Positions 23,856-36,075 of a DNA stretch of 64,000 nt are shown here, piece by piece; the first letter of the stretch is position 1; each line of letters begins with the position of its first letter. Below the pieces are notes generated by a model, which was not told where the DNA came from, made no database searches, and saw nothing but the letters and a program-made list of their open reading frames with translations. Made by a program: the position numbers and the translations under genes. Source of the DNA: Malurus cyaneus samueli. Taxonomy: Eukaryota > Chordata > Aves > Passeriformes > Maluridae. The stretch covers positions 9,405,477-9,469,476 of the forward strand of contig CM019238.1 of the NCBI GenBank assembly GCA_009741485.1, read 5' to 3'.

Positions 23856-26800
23856 CCAAAAAGAAATGGAAGAAAACCACCAAGGATGCTAGCAAATGAT
23901 CAATACAGGGAATTTACAGAACGGTCCAGAATCTGAGAAGTCAATAGAGAAAAATCACAGGAAGAGAGAGATATCCTATTGCAACATTGCAGTTTAACCC
24001 ACAGGATGGAAAATTTGATCCTGTATACAGAAAGATCTAGTACTGAATCTTTTAATCACACTTTGTCATATTGTGCAGGACTTGCATTGTCCATCTGCAC
24101 TGAGACAAATTTCATCCAGCATGATTTGTTTCACTGATTTCAGACAGGTGAACTGACAGTACAAGATGGTTACAGCTGTACACTTTGGTTGATGTGAATA
24201 ACAACGTGGTTCTAATAATTGGCAGTGTTTGGGAGAAAAGCAAATCCTTCAGAAACCCAATGGCTTATTTGAAAAGAACTGATATTAAAAATATAGTCAA
24301 TGTTAACAGAAGTGTTCTCATGCTTTATGAACTCTCTCTCCTAATTAAAAGTTGTTCAGTTTTGTAACTCACACCTTGTAGCAATTGTGCTGGATCTTGA
24401 TAATTACAGCATGAAACTGACTGTTTGATTGCCCTTTAAGCACAACAGAAGGCATAAGAAGCAAAAAAACCCCTCACAACTGCAGAGAGTTTTTGTTATA
24501 GCAATTCTCACTTTATATCAATTTGAAGAGTCTTAAGCATTTTCCAGAAGATATGTCATGGTTCTTACATGTGAAACTGAAATTGACTGACAATAGATTT
24601 ACTCTCCTTAATTACCTTTTGCAGATTCTTCAGAAGTAACCCATGTGTCCCAAGGAGTCTACAGACCTGAATAACAGGAAAAGAGATATTTATTTACTGT
24701 CATCTGTTAGATGTTGTTTTAGGAGCTGTTTATCCTGAAACTACTCTTGAACATGTGAACTGCTAGAATCCTCTTTTGAGTTCTCCTGGGTCCTCGTAAA
24801 CACTCAATAATAGCTAAGCACTCAAGCACTAACATGAAGGGATCACTGAACATCTATTTTTAGGAACTTTGTCTAACCCATGATGCTGCTAAAGTACCCA
24901 ACTTTGGATGATGAAGCTCTGTCTTGTTTATACAACCATTACTCTCAGTAAATTTAAAAACAGATTCCACAGTGTAACTGGCTCAGAGTCAAAGAAGGGG
25001 CACCCATCTATTTAATGTTCACAGTCACACAGTTCTTTATGTTGCTTTTCAAAATATACTGGATGAAATCCTAACCCAGTGTACAGCACCTTAGATCAAT
25101 GAAATAAATTCTACTGTGGAGTAGCGCAAATGGTCTCTGTTCAACTTTTCTGCAATGTAAATGCAGTAAATATATTTTCATGGCACAAAGATTCTGATCA
25201 AGGCTGGACAGCTTTGAGTGATCAATATGTCAGATTTAACTTCATTGAGACTAATGTTTAGGCTTTAGTGACTTTCATTTATAAATGATTCTATAATGTC
25301 CAATTTAACATTTGTTTCTACTGTTCAGCTTACTTGCATATGTATCCCATGAAGAATCATTTTTCAAAAGTAAAAAAGTAAATGAAAAAAAAGAAGCACT
25401 GCAATTTTTCTTGCTTCAAATTATTATTTTATCTGTTATATTGCATTCTAAATATGAGGGATATCAAATGTGATTGTTCCCCTTGCTACTGGAGGCCCCT
25501 CTGGTGCTACAGAGAACTGTATAGAACATCAAACCATAACGGATGCTCAATCTCAGATAATAATTTCTGTCCTTTAGCAAATACAAAACAATGAATGCAA
25601 ATCAAGTCAAGTCCTTCCTTTCCATGAGTCAGATGCTATTTCCTTGGTACTTGTGATGCAGTAACCTAGAGTTTCATCTAAAAACCATTACATTCATTAA
25701 GCAGCATTCTATTGACTTCAATGGTCTTTGAATAAAGCTAATAGCCTATTTTGTTCCTACATATCCATAGTGTTGAGATACACTAGGGAGGGAGGAAACA
25801 ACAGGAAAGTAAGGACTAGAATTTTTATCTTTGAAATATTTCATAAACTATTGTTCATTATACATTGGAAAATATGAAATAAAAGAGCATGGATTTTTTT
25901 TCCCCCTTTTTTTTCGGAAGAAGAAAGTGGCAGAGAAGTCACCTTGTAGTTCTACCTTGATACCTTACTTCCAGAAACAATAGCTCTGCCTCTTGTACCT
26001 AGGTTATGGCACTGACTCGGAGCAGCATCAGCATCCACCTCCACACTACTTTCACAGTGATTAACCAGTTAATTAAATCCCCCAAAGCAAGACAACTGAG
26101 TGTTGTCCTTAAGACCTTCTTGTTAATCAGCTGTAGGCCATTATCATAATGGTTCCCTGAGAAGTGGCCAGTCTTACACGAGGTTTCTTTGGGGCTGTAA
26201 TACTCCAAGTGTTATGTAGCAAGTTAAGTAGGAAATGCAAACACATAATTTTAGACTTTACTTTGAAATTTCTTGCTTTTGTGTTGCAAGGCAGACCTTA
26301 TGCATTATTTTGACATACTGTTGTTATTTGCAATGTAATCTTGCATAATAATTAACTCCAGCTGATCCACTGCAGTGCTTTAGCAAAGTATTGGGGCCTA
26401 TTAAATTGGACCATGAATACACACTCGCTTTCCTTATTTCTAACATAATTATGCAGTTGAAGGAAAAGAAAAAAACAGATTACTGGAAAGGCATTGCTAA
26501 ATAGGGCCCCTTGGTGCTGTATATTTCTGGAGTGCTGTTATAAGGTTTTGAAGTATTAAGTATATATGAAAAGTGACATGCTGGAAATCTTTTGGAAAGC
26601 ATTTGTTTCTGTTATTATTTAGGGAAACATTCTACTGTCAAAGGTGAAATCCAATGACAGCAGCACCAGAGGGTATGTTTTCAGTGCAAACTCATTCACA
26701 GCTTCAGGGCTACCCCATTGCACCAGTATCACACAATCCCTTGTCCCTAAATATAGGTGAACCTTGAACCTGGCTTTGCCATTGGAGCTGAATTCCACTT

Positions 26801-29240
26801 CTAAGTGGAGCAGCACTCCAAAAGTTTTCAGTGAGGAGTTTGGCTTTAAGGCACACATGAAGTCATGTGTTTGCTCTATACATCTGATTGGATTATGGCT
26901 TCAGTTTGGAGCATAAATATCCCCTTTTATAGGTTTATTTATGTATTGAGATCACAAAAAACAAATATCTCTGCTAAGCAAGGAGGAAACAGGGCATTAT
27001 TCTAATTCTTTGTGAATTGGCCCATAATGACTACAGTTTTTCAAGATTTGCATCTCCTGGGCCCTGTAGTTTCTGAATCATTTATCTCCCACTTGGCTCC
27101 TGCTAGAATCCAACTGCCACTGTATATACCTCTGCTCAGTATATGACCCTTTGTCCCACATGCTCTGTCCCTCTTTGCAGAAGAATGCTGAGAGATGTTA
27201 CCTCAGGAGGCTGCATTGCTGTAAATACAAGGGGTAGCTGTAAAATATGGCTCAGAGTGCCAGGAGTTGTCTCAGCTCCTGTTCAGTCAGCAGTCAACAG
27301 CACATCTGTGTACAAATATTTACCAGCCCAGAGATGTTTCTGTAACAGGGCAATACAGTTTCTGGGGAGATGACCCTGCCTGACTGGGAGAAGGAGGCTT
27401 GGGGATGACACCGTAATTCAGAGGATGAAAAAGGACAGAGAAGGCAGAAATTGTTCCAAAGCAGTCCATTAATTAGTATTTAAAGACACTCCAGTTACTG
27501 ACTATTAACAGCCTGAGAAACACCCCTGCAGATCTACTGCCAAACCCAAATAAACATCAGGCCATGATGGATACCTGCACACGGGCACAGAACCGTGTGA
27601 GTGTGATCATGTAGTCCAGATATATTTTGCTGTTTTCGCTCAGTCCACAGCCTTCTTGGCTGCAGCATGAGCTTTGCTCAGGCTAAAAGAGCTATTTCAC
27701 ATTGGAGATGACATTGGGAAGTTAGTAAGTGCTGAGATTTGTGTTTAAAACAAGACCAGAATCCAGCTGTTTCACTTGTTCTCAGTGAATGCATTTTCCA
27801 TACTTTGCACAATAATGAACTGAAAGTCAACAAATTTCTGCATATTTTCAGGATGCAGTATATATGCCAGTTTTCATAACAGATTGTTACTGTGGTTCTC
27901 ATATTTACAAATAGTCATTGGTCCACATAACTTTACACTCACATATGCCTTGATTATGATATATTTCAAATAAGCTGATAGTGATCTTCTAAAATAGATC
28001 CATGAAAATAATTTTGTCAGAACTGTAGCTGTAAGCTAAAACCACAAAGATCAGCTGACAGCACTTCTCACATCCGTCAGCAACGCTCATTTTGATGACA
28101 AAACATAACTAAAATTTCCAAAATTGGTTCATCGGGGAAGATCTACTCTCTCAATTTAGTTGGTGTTCATCAAAATACTTTTGCTGAATTAGTGAGGTTT
28201 TGGAACATACAGGACCACTTAGACTACTGAAGCCAACAGGAAGCTGAACGGCAGCTCTTAGTCGCAGCAGCATTTTTCAAAGTTCACAGACAGTCTCAAG
28301 GTCATCAGGCTAGATCTGATTGATAAGTCTAGAAATATAAAAATGAAAGCTTTAAATAAAGTTCTGGTCCCATGTACAGTGAATTAGAAACCATCACTGA
28401 AATCAGTAAACATCAGACTGGACTCCAAGTCATTTGTTGTCAAATGCAAAAAGGAGGAAATATTATTCTAATTTTATTTTCATTAGGCCATGCTCATCAC
28501 ATGCAAAAGACACATGCAGTACATATATGTGTGCATTCCCCACAACAGGAAATATATTTCTGATTCAGGTTGAATGCTTCCAGCTGACCCAGAAATAAGT
28601 ACTTCACAGCAGCTTTGTGAAAACAGCATTGTGGAATCCTATGTATCTCTTGATTACTTGTACCAAACATATTCCTTTTAAGATTAAAAATGCACTTTCA
28701 AGCTCTTAGTTCTGCCGACTCTTCTGGGGCCCTGAGAGAGTCTAGTCATATTCTTTCCCTTCCCAATCTCACAACCAAGTACAGTCTTAAAGGCTAAACA
28801 AGGCCTTCAATGGTTTCTGTGTGATAGCACTGCCTTCTAATTGCACCCCCAGTGACGTCCTTGCAGCCTGAAACCTGTCAGTGGGGTTTATCCAGGGTAA
28901 CACACTGAAACTTCTGAACCTTTCAGTCCTGTTGAAGTTGCTCAGCGGAGTCTGATGTGTATGTGGAAGCTGTGCTGGCTCTTTCTGAAACACAGAGCTG
29001 CTTCTGAAACATAGAATCAAGGGAGAAGTGTAAGTCTATTTTTGCCACAAAACACAGCAAAACTGATTCTTAAATATGTGAGCAGTGCTGCTAAGTGACC
29101 TTGTGCAATAAATCCATTCCCCCCTCTGGGCAGTACTGCTCACATAGGGCTTAGAGTGTATTTCAGCTCAACAGCTTTTCCTTCTGTTCAGCAGAGCCCA
29201 TGACTCCACCAGCTGAGTGGAAGGACATGAAATGACCCTG

Positions 29241-29659
29241 AAGTGGTGGAGTTTGAGACCCTTAGGGCAGCAAGGAGGGCACACAGGTGACTCCCCTGGA
29301 CTTCAGCAGGCCAGATTTGACCTTTCTGGGGATCTGCTTGCTAGAGTACAGGAGAGCTGGAGAGGGACTTTTTACAATGGCACATGGTGAGAGTTGGAAG
29401 AATAGCTTTAAACTGAAAGTGGGTAGATCGGATCAGATATTAGAAGGAAATTCTTTCATGTGGGGGTGGTGAGGCCCTGGCACAGGTTTCCCAGAGAAAC
29501 TGTGGCTGCTCCATCCCTCCTGGAAGTGTCCAAGGCCAGGTTGGATGGGGCCCTGCACAACCTTGTCCAGTGGGAGGTGTCCCTGCCCACGGAAGGTGGG
29601 TTGGAACTGGGTGGTCCTTAAGGTCCCTTCCAACCCAAACCATTCTGTGATGCCATGAT
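29241..29659 (+). mobile_element. CR1 LINE, 3' end, internally deleted
   Basis: This is a plus-oriented copy of the avian CR1 3' region. It begins with the block GGTGGAGTTTGAGACCCTTA and the CCCTGGACTTCAGCAGGCCAG segment, then jumps to the GGAGAGGGACTTTTTACAA and TTTAAACTGAAAG blocks. It ends with the diagnostic TTAAGGTCCCTTCCAACCCA followed by ATTCTGTGATGCCATGAT, a diverged form of the ATTCTATGAT terminal repeat. The element is 5'-truncated with no reverse transcriptase frame, so it is inactive. A few internal bases are missing between the first and second halves. Confidence 0.95.
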
Positions 29660-30639
29660 TTGTACTCTACATCGAAAGTTGTTTTGGAGATGAAAGGTAG
29701 TTTGGTCTCAAAAGCATCTCTTTTATTCCAGAAGCAGCATTAAAAGGAAAGGTGTTTCACACAAACATGATAATATTTCCTATCTATATATTTGGATAAT
29801 TAGAAAACTGTTTCTATTCTTCCCAGTCCTCATCCCCCTTGCCTAATGCTTTTCAGTGTTACAATGACTTGAGTAGGTATTCTTTAAATACTTGGTTTTC
29901 CGAGAAAAAAAGGGAGATTGAGTCAAATATCCTTGCAAATTTTGGGAGTGTATTTCCATCTTCAATAGAGTTTTTGCCAAAGAAAGGATTACAGGCCTCA
30001 GGATATGCCCCTACAGTTCACATGAAAACTACTGAAATCATAGCATAACAATTTAGGAAGCCAAAAAGAATATAGAAAGAAGCAAAGGTTAGTTAATATT
30101 TAAATATTTTGGTTGTTCATCTATAAATTCAGACACTGAGCACAGATTAACTGGATTTGGAGCTATAGAAATGACTGTAACACAGCAAGGTCAGGGCTGA
30201 ACGAAATGACGAGAAATCGATCAAATGTGTGAAGTACTATGGGGGAACAGGGCAGTTAATCGTTTCAAAACTTTACCCTGTAAAATGTACTGTACAGGAT
30301 CGATGACAGAGGAGATAATAAAACAGACTACCTCTCTTCCATACAAAAATATGCTAGATTTGTGTTTGGCCTGATTAATTCAGCAAAGTTTGGGTTGCTC
30401 ATTAATGGTGCTTTAATCCAAAGGTAGAAAAGTTAGCTCTGGGAGCTTAGAGAGGAGCTTTACTTCATTTAGATGTCTAAAAACCTATATGGATATGAAG
30501 TATGTGTGCTTTGGGTGCAAGAAATGCTGACTGCTTGGCATCCTTTATTGGCAGTGGGATATGCATTTACAAGCCCTTTTGCCTGCTAGCACCAAGGGAT
30601 TAACAATGCACCAATTCTTTGAGCCTCGGGGCCTGATTC

Positions 30640-30700
30640 TGTATCGTGGAAGTCAATAGAAGCTTTGTCATTGACCTCAATGGGCACAGGCTCAAACACT
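30640..30700. repeat. Old amniote interspersed repeat fragment (CATTGACTTCAATGGG type)
   Basis: The fragment reads GGCCTGATTCTG, then GGAAGTCAATAGAAGCTTTG, then CATTGACCTCAATGGGCACA. This arrangement of near-palindromic GAAGTCAATGG / CATTGACTTCAATGGG words recurs in old repeats of birds, turtles and crocodilians. I cannot name the family with confidence. Recognition rests on memory of the word pattern. Confidence 0.45.
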
Positions 30701-32816
30701 AAAAGTACACATTATGCAATACACATTTTTTAAAAGAGGCTTAACAGTTTTGTGTTTGCAGAAGCAGGGGTGACTGACTGACTGATGTAAAGGAACTTAA
30801 ATAGAGAGGTGAAAAACAAACTCTGATTCCCCAGTTAAGCAGCTGACTCTCCATCTGAACAGAGTTTTAAAGCAGTCAGAATAACTGCACTGAGTAGCTG
30901 CATTTTGCATTACATTTAAACTGTGAATAATACCTCCTGAAATCAAGTCTCTAATTTAGGTACCTGGAAACAATATAAATCAGGAAAAGCAGGCAAAAGC
31001 TCTGTAACTCTGAGAAGCTTCGTGACTCTGTGGTGAAATATAGATGCAGGAGTCTGTATGTAAGCAGGTCTAGATTAGAGAATTTTGTCTGCAGTATACT
31101 CAGGGCAGCTTTTCTCATTTCTCTGACATAAAATGCTCTACCTTCAGGAGTCCATCTCTTAAATGAGGTGCTCACATAAATGTGAGAAACTGCTAGGAGC
31201 AACTGTTTAGCACTATACCCAGAGATATAAGCGAGTTAATGTCTACATGTAAAAAAAATATATACTTTGTAACCATGTACAGTCAATGGCTGTGCTTTCA
31301 CCTTCTAGCTTCAGCATTAATAAGAAACACTTCCAGTTTTCCAAAACTTAATCTATAAAGAGAACAGCAGGACCTGCACATACATATTCATGTGGAAAAC
31401 CCTCCAGAGGAATTAAAGGCAAGAGCGCTGTTCATCTTCCTTACATATTGAATGAATGAAGTATCAGCTCTCCAGTTTTTGTTAGTGTCACTGGTCACCT
31501 CCATCACACATCATTGTTCCTGATCCCTACCTGCCTGCTTTGCAAACACTTAGAAAACAGCTCTGTGAATACTTTCAGTGAGAATGCTTATTTGCTCAAA
31601 TTCTTGTGATATCTTGTTTTCCAAAAACAGTCTTGAGGGAAAGAAAATTTATTCTGTTGCTGGCATCTGTAAAAAGGGAAAGGAATACTTCGCTGGCCCT
31701 TCCAGACAAAAGTTGAGCACATCAACAAGGACATTCTGCAGGGGGGGTTGTGGAGGGGATGCTGCAGAAGTCTCCTCTTACTAGTAGGGGTTAGAGCATC
31801 AACTCCAAGACACAAAGGACTTTTGTACTACCAAACCCCAAAACACTTTCTCAAAAGTCAGTATGATTATCACATCCTAGTGGTGCAGAATTTTTAATGC
31901 CGAGCAGCTAGTACATTTTATGAATTCATCACTTTGCTGTTGAACACTGGCATGCACTGATAGCCAGGCACAAAAAGCTCCAGCGCTGTACAGAAGTGGC
32001 ATTCAGCCTTTGACAAGCGAAGAGCTACTTTGTCATCAAACAGAGGCTCACAAAACGATGAAAGAATGAACCGCATTGAAAATAGAGAAATGTGTGCAGG
32101 CAGTTTATGCAGCGAGAGTTAATGCACTGCTCCAGACGAGGCAGCAGAATCTCCAGTCAGAGCAGCGATTCTCAGGGCACAGACGATGCCCCAGACTCAT
32201 TGGCTTTCTGTCTCCACTCTCAGAGGACGCTTCTGTGTGAGTCAATACAGTCCATGCGTGTGTGGGCGCACTCACACCTCTATTTTTTTGTTTTAAATTG
32301 CCTGGAGGCAGCTGCCATATCACCTTCAAGTCACTCCGTGATGTCTTAATCAAATGTTAGCAAGGAGCTTGAGGCAGCTTAGAAACTACGAATGGGACAC
32401 AAAACACTGGGGAACCAAAATATGGCATCAGTGAGATTGCAATGACTGGCTGCAGTTTTTTGCTGTATTTTGCATGCCTTTCTTAGGTAGGTGGTGTCCT
32501 TATTGCTTATTTCTTTTGAAGGGACGTGAAAAGAAATACCTGTTAAAACTGTGGTTTTAATAGGACACTTTTGGTCTATTTTGCATATCTTTATGTTGTC
32601 CAGTTGCCTGGATAAGTCAGCAGTTGAACAGAAACATGGGATTGCTGCCTTCTAATAATCTCTAAAGCTTAGAGCACATTTTGCCATTTTTCAAAGATGA
32701 ATTTTGGTTAAAACCCAACCTTGTCATCATCTCATATGCAAACTTCCCACTGTGATCCGTGGGACTTCTGAATATTTAAGAAATAAACTGAAAATTGGTT
32801 TTTTTCTTCCTTTCAG

Positions 32817-33000
32817 TGGAAAGGAAAATTGTGGAAACCGAGGAGGTGGAGAAGGGAGAAGGAGAATACGAGGGAATGTGCACAGAGCTAGATAGTGCAG
32901 TGCGCCAAAAACCTCCCAGTCACCCCTTTGGCAGGCTGCTGGAACCTGGAACTGCAGCCAGGAGCGTTAACGTTTGCAAGGGCAGTAGCTGCAGTCCCTT
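32817..33000 (+). other. Candidate unassigned exon with consensus splice sites
   Basis: A strong acceptor-like sequence (TTTTTTTCTTCCTTTCAG ending at 32816) and a consensus donor (GTGAGT at 33001) enclose 184 bp of higher-GC, purine-rich sequence. One frame is open across the whole interval, reading ERKIVETEEVEKGEGEYEGM near its start; its first stop (TGA, 33002-33004) overlaps the donor. I recognise no protein family. It lies about 15 kb upstream of GRIA3 on the opposite strand, so it would not belong to GRIA3 itself. A long non-coding RNA exon, an exon of an unknown gene, or chance are all possible. Paired splice-like motifs arise by chance often enough to keep confidence low. Confidence 0.25.
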
Positions 33001-33740
33001 GTGAGTGAGTTTTCAAAGACCAATCCCATTCACAAATACAAGTAACAAGTGCTGTTGCAGTGTTTGAGTGCATTTACACAAACGTGTACAATATTTTTCT
33101 TACTCGTCTTTCAAAATACGGAATGACTGTGCTCAAAATTCTCTTTACTGAAATATTTATGCCCAGTTTGAAAGGGTGAAGGGCACATTTTTAGTACCCA
33201 CGGTCTCTATAAGCTAAACATGAAATTCTAGCACAGCTGGTGCTTGACAGTGGATATATTTGTCTCTTGGAATTTTGTGTTAAGGAGATTCCTTCATTAG
33301 CACAAGAACCTTTTTAGTATTCACTCTCAGATTGCTTTTACTGTTTGGTTCAAGGCAGTGCATATTGCAAAATATGTTATCTTAATATAATAAATTCCTC
33401 AAAATTTTATTTGTTAACAGTGAAAAGTGTTTTCAGAGTCAGACAGTAACAATGCATTTATTAGTATTTCTTTTAGATAACCAAATATATTGACTTAACA
33501 TTTATTTTTTATTAACCCATATTCCACATGCATATGATTTTTTTTATTTTCTTTGGATGTTTAAACTACACTGGGTTTCATCTCCAAAGCAATGAGGCTT
33601 TCAAACATCATAACTACCCCTTTTAGGCCTAGAAGGGAATTTGTTCTTGAAAAAGGAAAGGATATACTGAAGGTTTTTTAGAGCTTGACCGGAACAGACT
33701 CTTGTGCCTTCCTTATTGCTATCATTATAAAATATATTTT

Positions 33741-33754
33741 ATATATATATATAT
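33741..33754. repeat. (AT)n microsatellite
   Basis: Seven AT units continue an AT-only stretch that starts about 33728. Simple repeat in non-coding flank. Confidence 0.9.
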
Positions 33755-35782
33755 TGTCTGATCCAATACATACAGTCTGATCCTTCTAGTTTTGTGCCAT
33801 CCACTATCGTTTTATTACTGTCTAAATGACACATGAGAAGATAGAAATGTCACGTGAAATACATTGCAGAGTTCTCCAGCTGGCTTTGAGATTTATTACT
33901 GTGTTGAGAGCGATTGAAGTTTCAGTGGCAACACTGCAAGAGGCCCTGTAAGATTTGAGAGTATACAGTCAGTTTATGAAAGTGAAGCAAGCATTACTCT
34001 GAGTGTGAGAAAGATCAACTGAACTTTTATCATTAGCCCATATTATTAGAAACATTTCACAAAAAATTCATGCTCTTTTGGTACTAAGATAAATAATTCA
34101 TATAGTGAAAAGGTTATTAATCTCCTCAACAGTAAAAAAAAAAAAAACCCTGTCAAATACTTCCAACTAGTCCATTTCATTATTGTAGCTGTTAATTTAC
34201 ACAGAATCAAACCCTTTCATGGCTGAAGTGATAACAGTTTTCAGTAGTGCTGAGAGAATAAAATTGGTATTATTTTAGTATAGTAATACTTTTGAATTAC
34301 GAAGGCAGTAAAAATTTTACTTATATTAATTTTAGCTGGTGTATTTGCTGAGTTCTTTGAAGTGGGTTACTTTCTGCTGACATGGTTCATTCCTCACGAT
34401 TGCTTGGTATAGTGGGCTGGAGAGTTTTCTCAATATCACTCACACAAAGTAATGCATTGGACTTGCATGGCTTAAACTGGCTCTTAACTGAGATGTTTCA
34501 AGAGATTCAGGAATACAGAAGTTTGGGTCAGATGCTGATGTCAAGGTTGAAGACTGATGATTGTCTTCAATGAATAACACTAGAAGCTGATTCACCTTTG
34601 GTCAAATGTTTTACAGACAAGAAGTTTTTTTAACTTATCTATTACTGAACCCAAAAGGAACTTTAACAGTCCTGAGCAGTTTCTGCATTTAGAAAAATAT
34701 TTCTGCCTTAGCCCTGTTGTATGTTGTACACTGAGTTTGTTTTAGAGGCTTTTTTATGCTGCCTCTGCAAAACACTTTCTTGCTTCAGCAGCTCTCAAAC
34801 TTAAACTTTAGCCTACAGCACTCAGTCCACAAAACACAGGACTAGCATTCAACTCTGAAGAAGATCAAAGAAACAGAAATTTTGGATTCATTCACAACTA
34901 TTTTAGGCTCTTAAAGGCAGTGGGACTAGCAGTGGTTAAAAACTGTAGAATAGGGCTCTTGAGAAGACAATTTTAATATATTCCAGGTGTAATAGCATTG
35001 AAGTCAAAGGTTATGACATTTTTGAACTGACTCCGGTATATTTATTCTGTAGAGAAAGTTTTCTCACACTACAAATCGTTGTAAGATTAGTATTAATCTG
35101 ACTGAAATATCCTGAGCCATCCAGTTCTCTGGTTAATTCTATTAGGCAGTATTTTCCACATGCTAGTTTGAAATGTTATCATATGATGACAAATGTAAGC
35201 TTTTTTATTGGATTTATGTAAATCCTTTCTTCGCTGAAGCTGTTGGAAGGGTTCTGCAGTTGCTTATGGGATCCACACATTGAAACACATCACAAATTCC
35301 TTGTAAGAGATAGGGTTTTCTTCGGAAGGTCAGAGACTTCCAAATATTATTTTCTATTACAGCATCATGTGAGATGGCAGAAAAGTTCCCACCTGGGCCT
35401 ATTCTTAAAAAAGAATACTCTTCCAGAAAGAAACCAGGAGTGAGAAAAAACTGATTTAAATTCCTGCTTGTCTCATCTCTCTCATTCAGCTATTTCCTCT
35501 TTAGATTGTGCAAACTAGAAACAAGGTGTTCTCATCCAAATGGCCTTCACTTGTGTGAGTTTGCATTTGAGAACTGACAGATTAAAAAACTCAGTCATCC
35601 CAGCTGTACAGTTAAGGAAGAGATAGAAAGGAAAAGGGAATTCTCTCTGGGTTGTATTTTCCATACCTGGATGCCACTTTCCATACCTGGACACCAAGCA
35701 ATTAGACTCTCTGATTTCAGACATGTCTTAATGAAAAAAAAACCCCACCCTGAAAAATTCAGCTTTTTGGCATAATCTATTG

Positions 35783-35900
35783 GACTGGGAGGTCTTGATT
35801 TTGTTTGGGTTTTTTTTTTTTGGTTGGTAGATCAGGGTTTTTTTGGTAGGTTTTGTGTGTATGTGTGTGGGTGTTGGGGGTTTTTTGGGTTTGTTTTTTT
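35783..35900. repeat. T/G-rich strand-asymmetric low-complexity tract
   Basis: The plus strand is nearly devoid of C, with a run of more than ten T, a GTGTGTATGTGTGTGGG segment and four or more G runs of at least three, including GGGGG. It could form G-quadruplex-like structure on the plus strand with long loops. No gene signal. Confidence 0.85.
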
Positions 35901-35994
35901 AGTTCATTACACAGCAGGGCTGTGCTCCAGATTGGCACCCCAGGGCTCAACTACAACACACAAAATAAATAACTTGTGCTGCTTTCAAGCACGG

Positions 35995-36075
35995 GAGTGG
36001 AGCCATTGACTGCAGTGGGGCTACTCATACTTGAGGTCAACCATACACTGAATGCTTTGCTGGAGCCTGTGTATC
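35995..36075. repeat. Old amniote interspersed repeat fragment
   Basis: The blocks GAGCCATTGACTGCAGTGGG, GCTACTCATACTTGAGGTCA and TGAATGCTTTGCTGGAGCCT follow the order of a repeat common in turtles and birds, remembered as CATTGACTTCAATGGGACTA, then CTCAC, then AAGTGCTTTGCTGAAT. Heavily diverged. Family name unknown to me, and no database was consulted. Confidence 0.5.

Larger units (their letters stand above)
18900..29240. other. Proximal GRIA3 5' flank, no gene recognised
   Basis: After the CpG island the sequence returns to AT-rich, non-coding DNA. An AATAAA at 18974-18979 lies just outside the island on the plus strand and could end a short divergent promoter transcript. Two partly overlapping minus-strand open frames at 20236-20725 (about 129 codons each, different frames) have no recognisable domains. 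An 18-bp unit is tandemly duplicated at 23820-23855. AT-rich stretches without obvious repeats at about 26300-26540 and 27005-27130 contain homeobox-like ATTA and octamer-like ATTTGCAT words. I see no splice-bounded exon with a known product. Confidence 0.7.
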
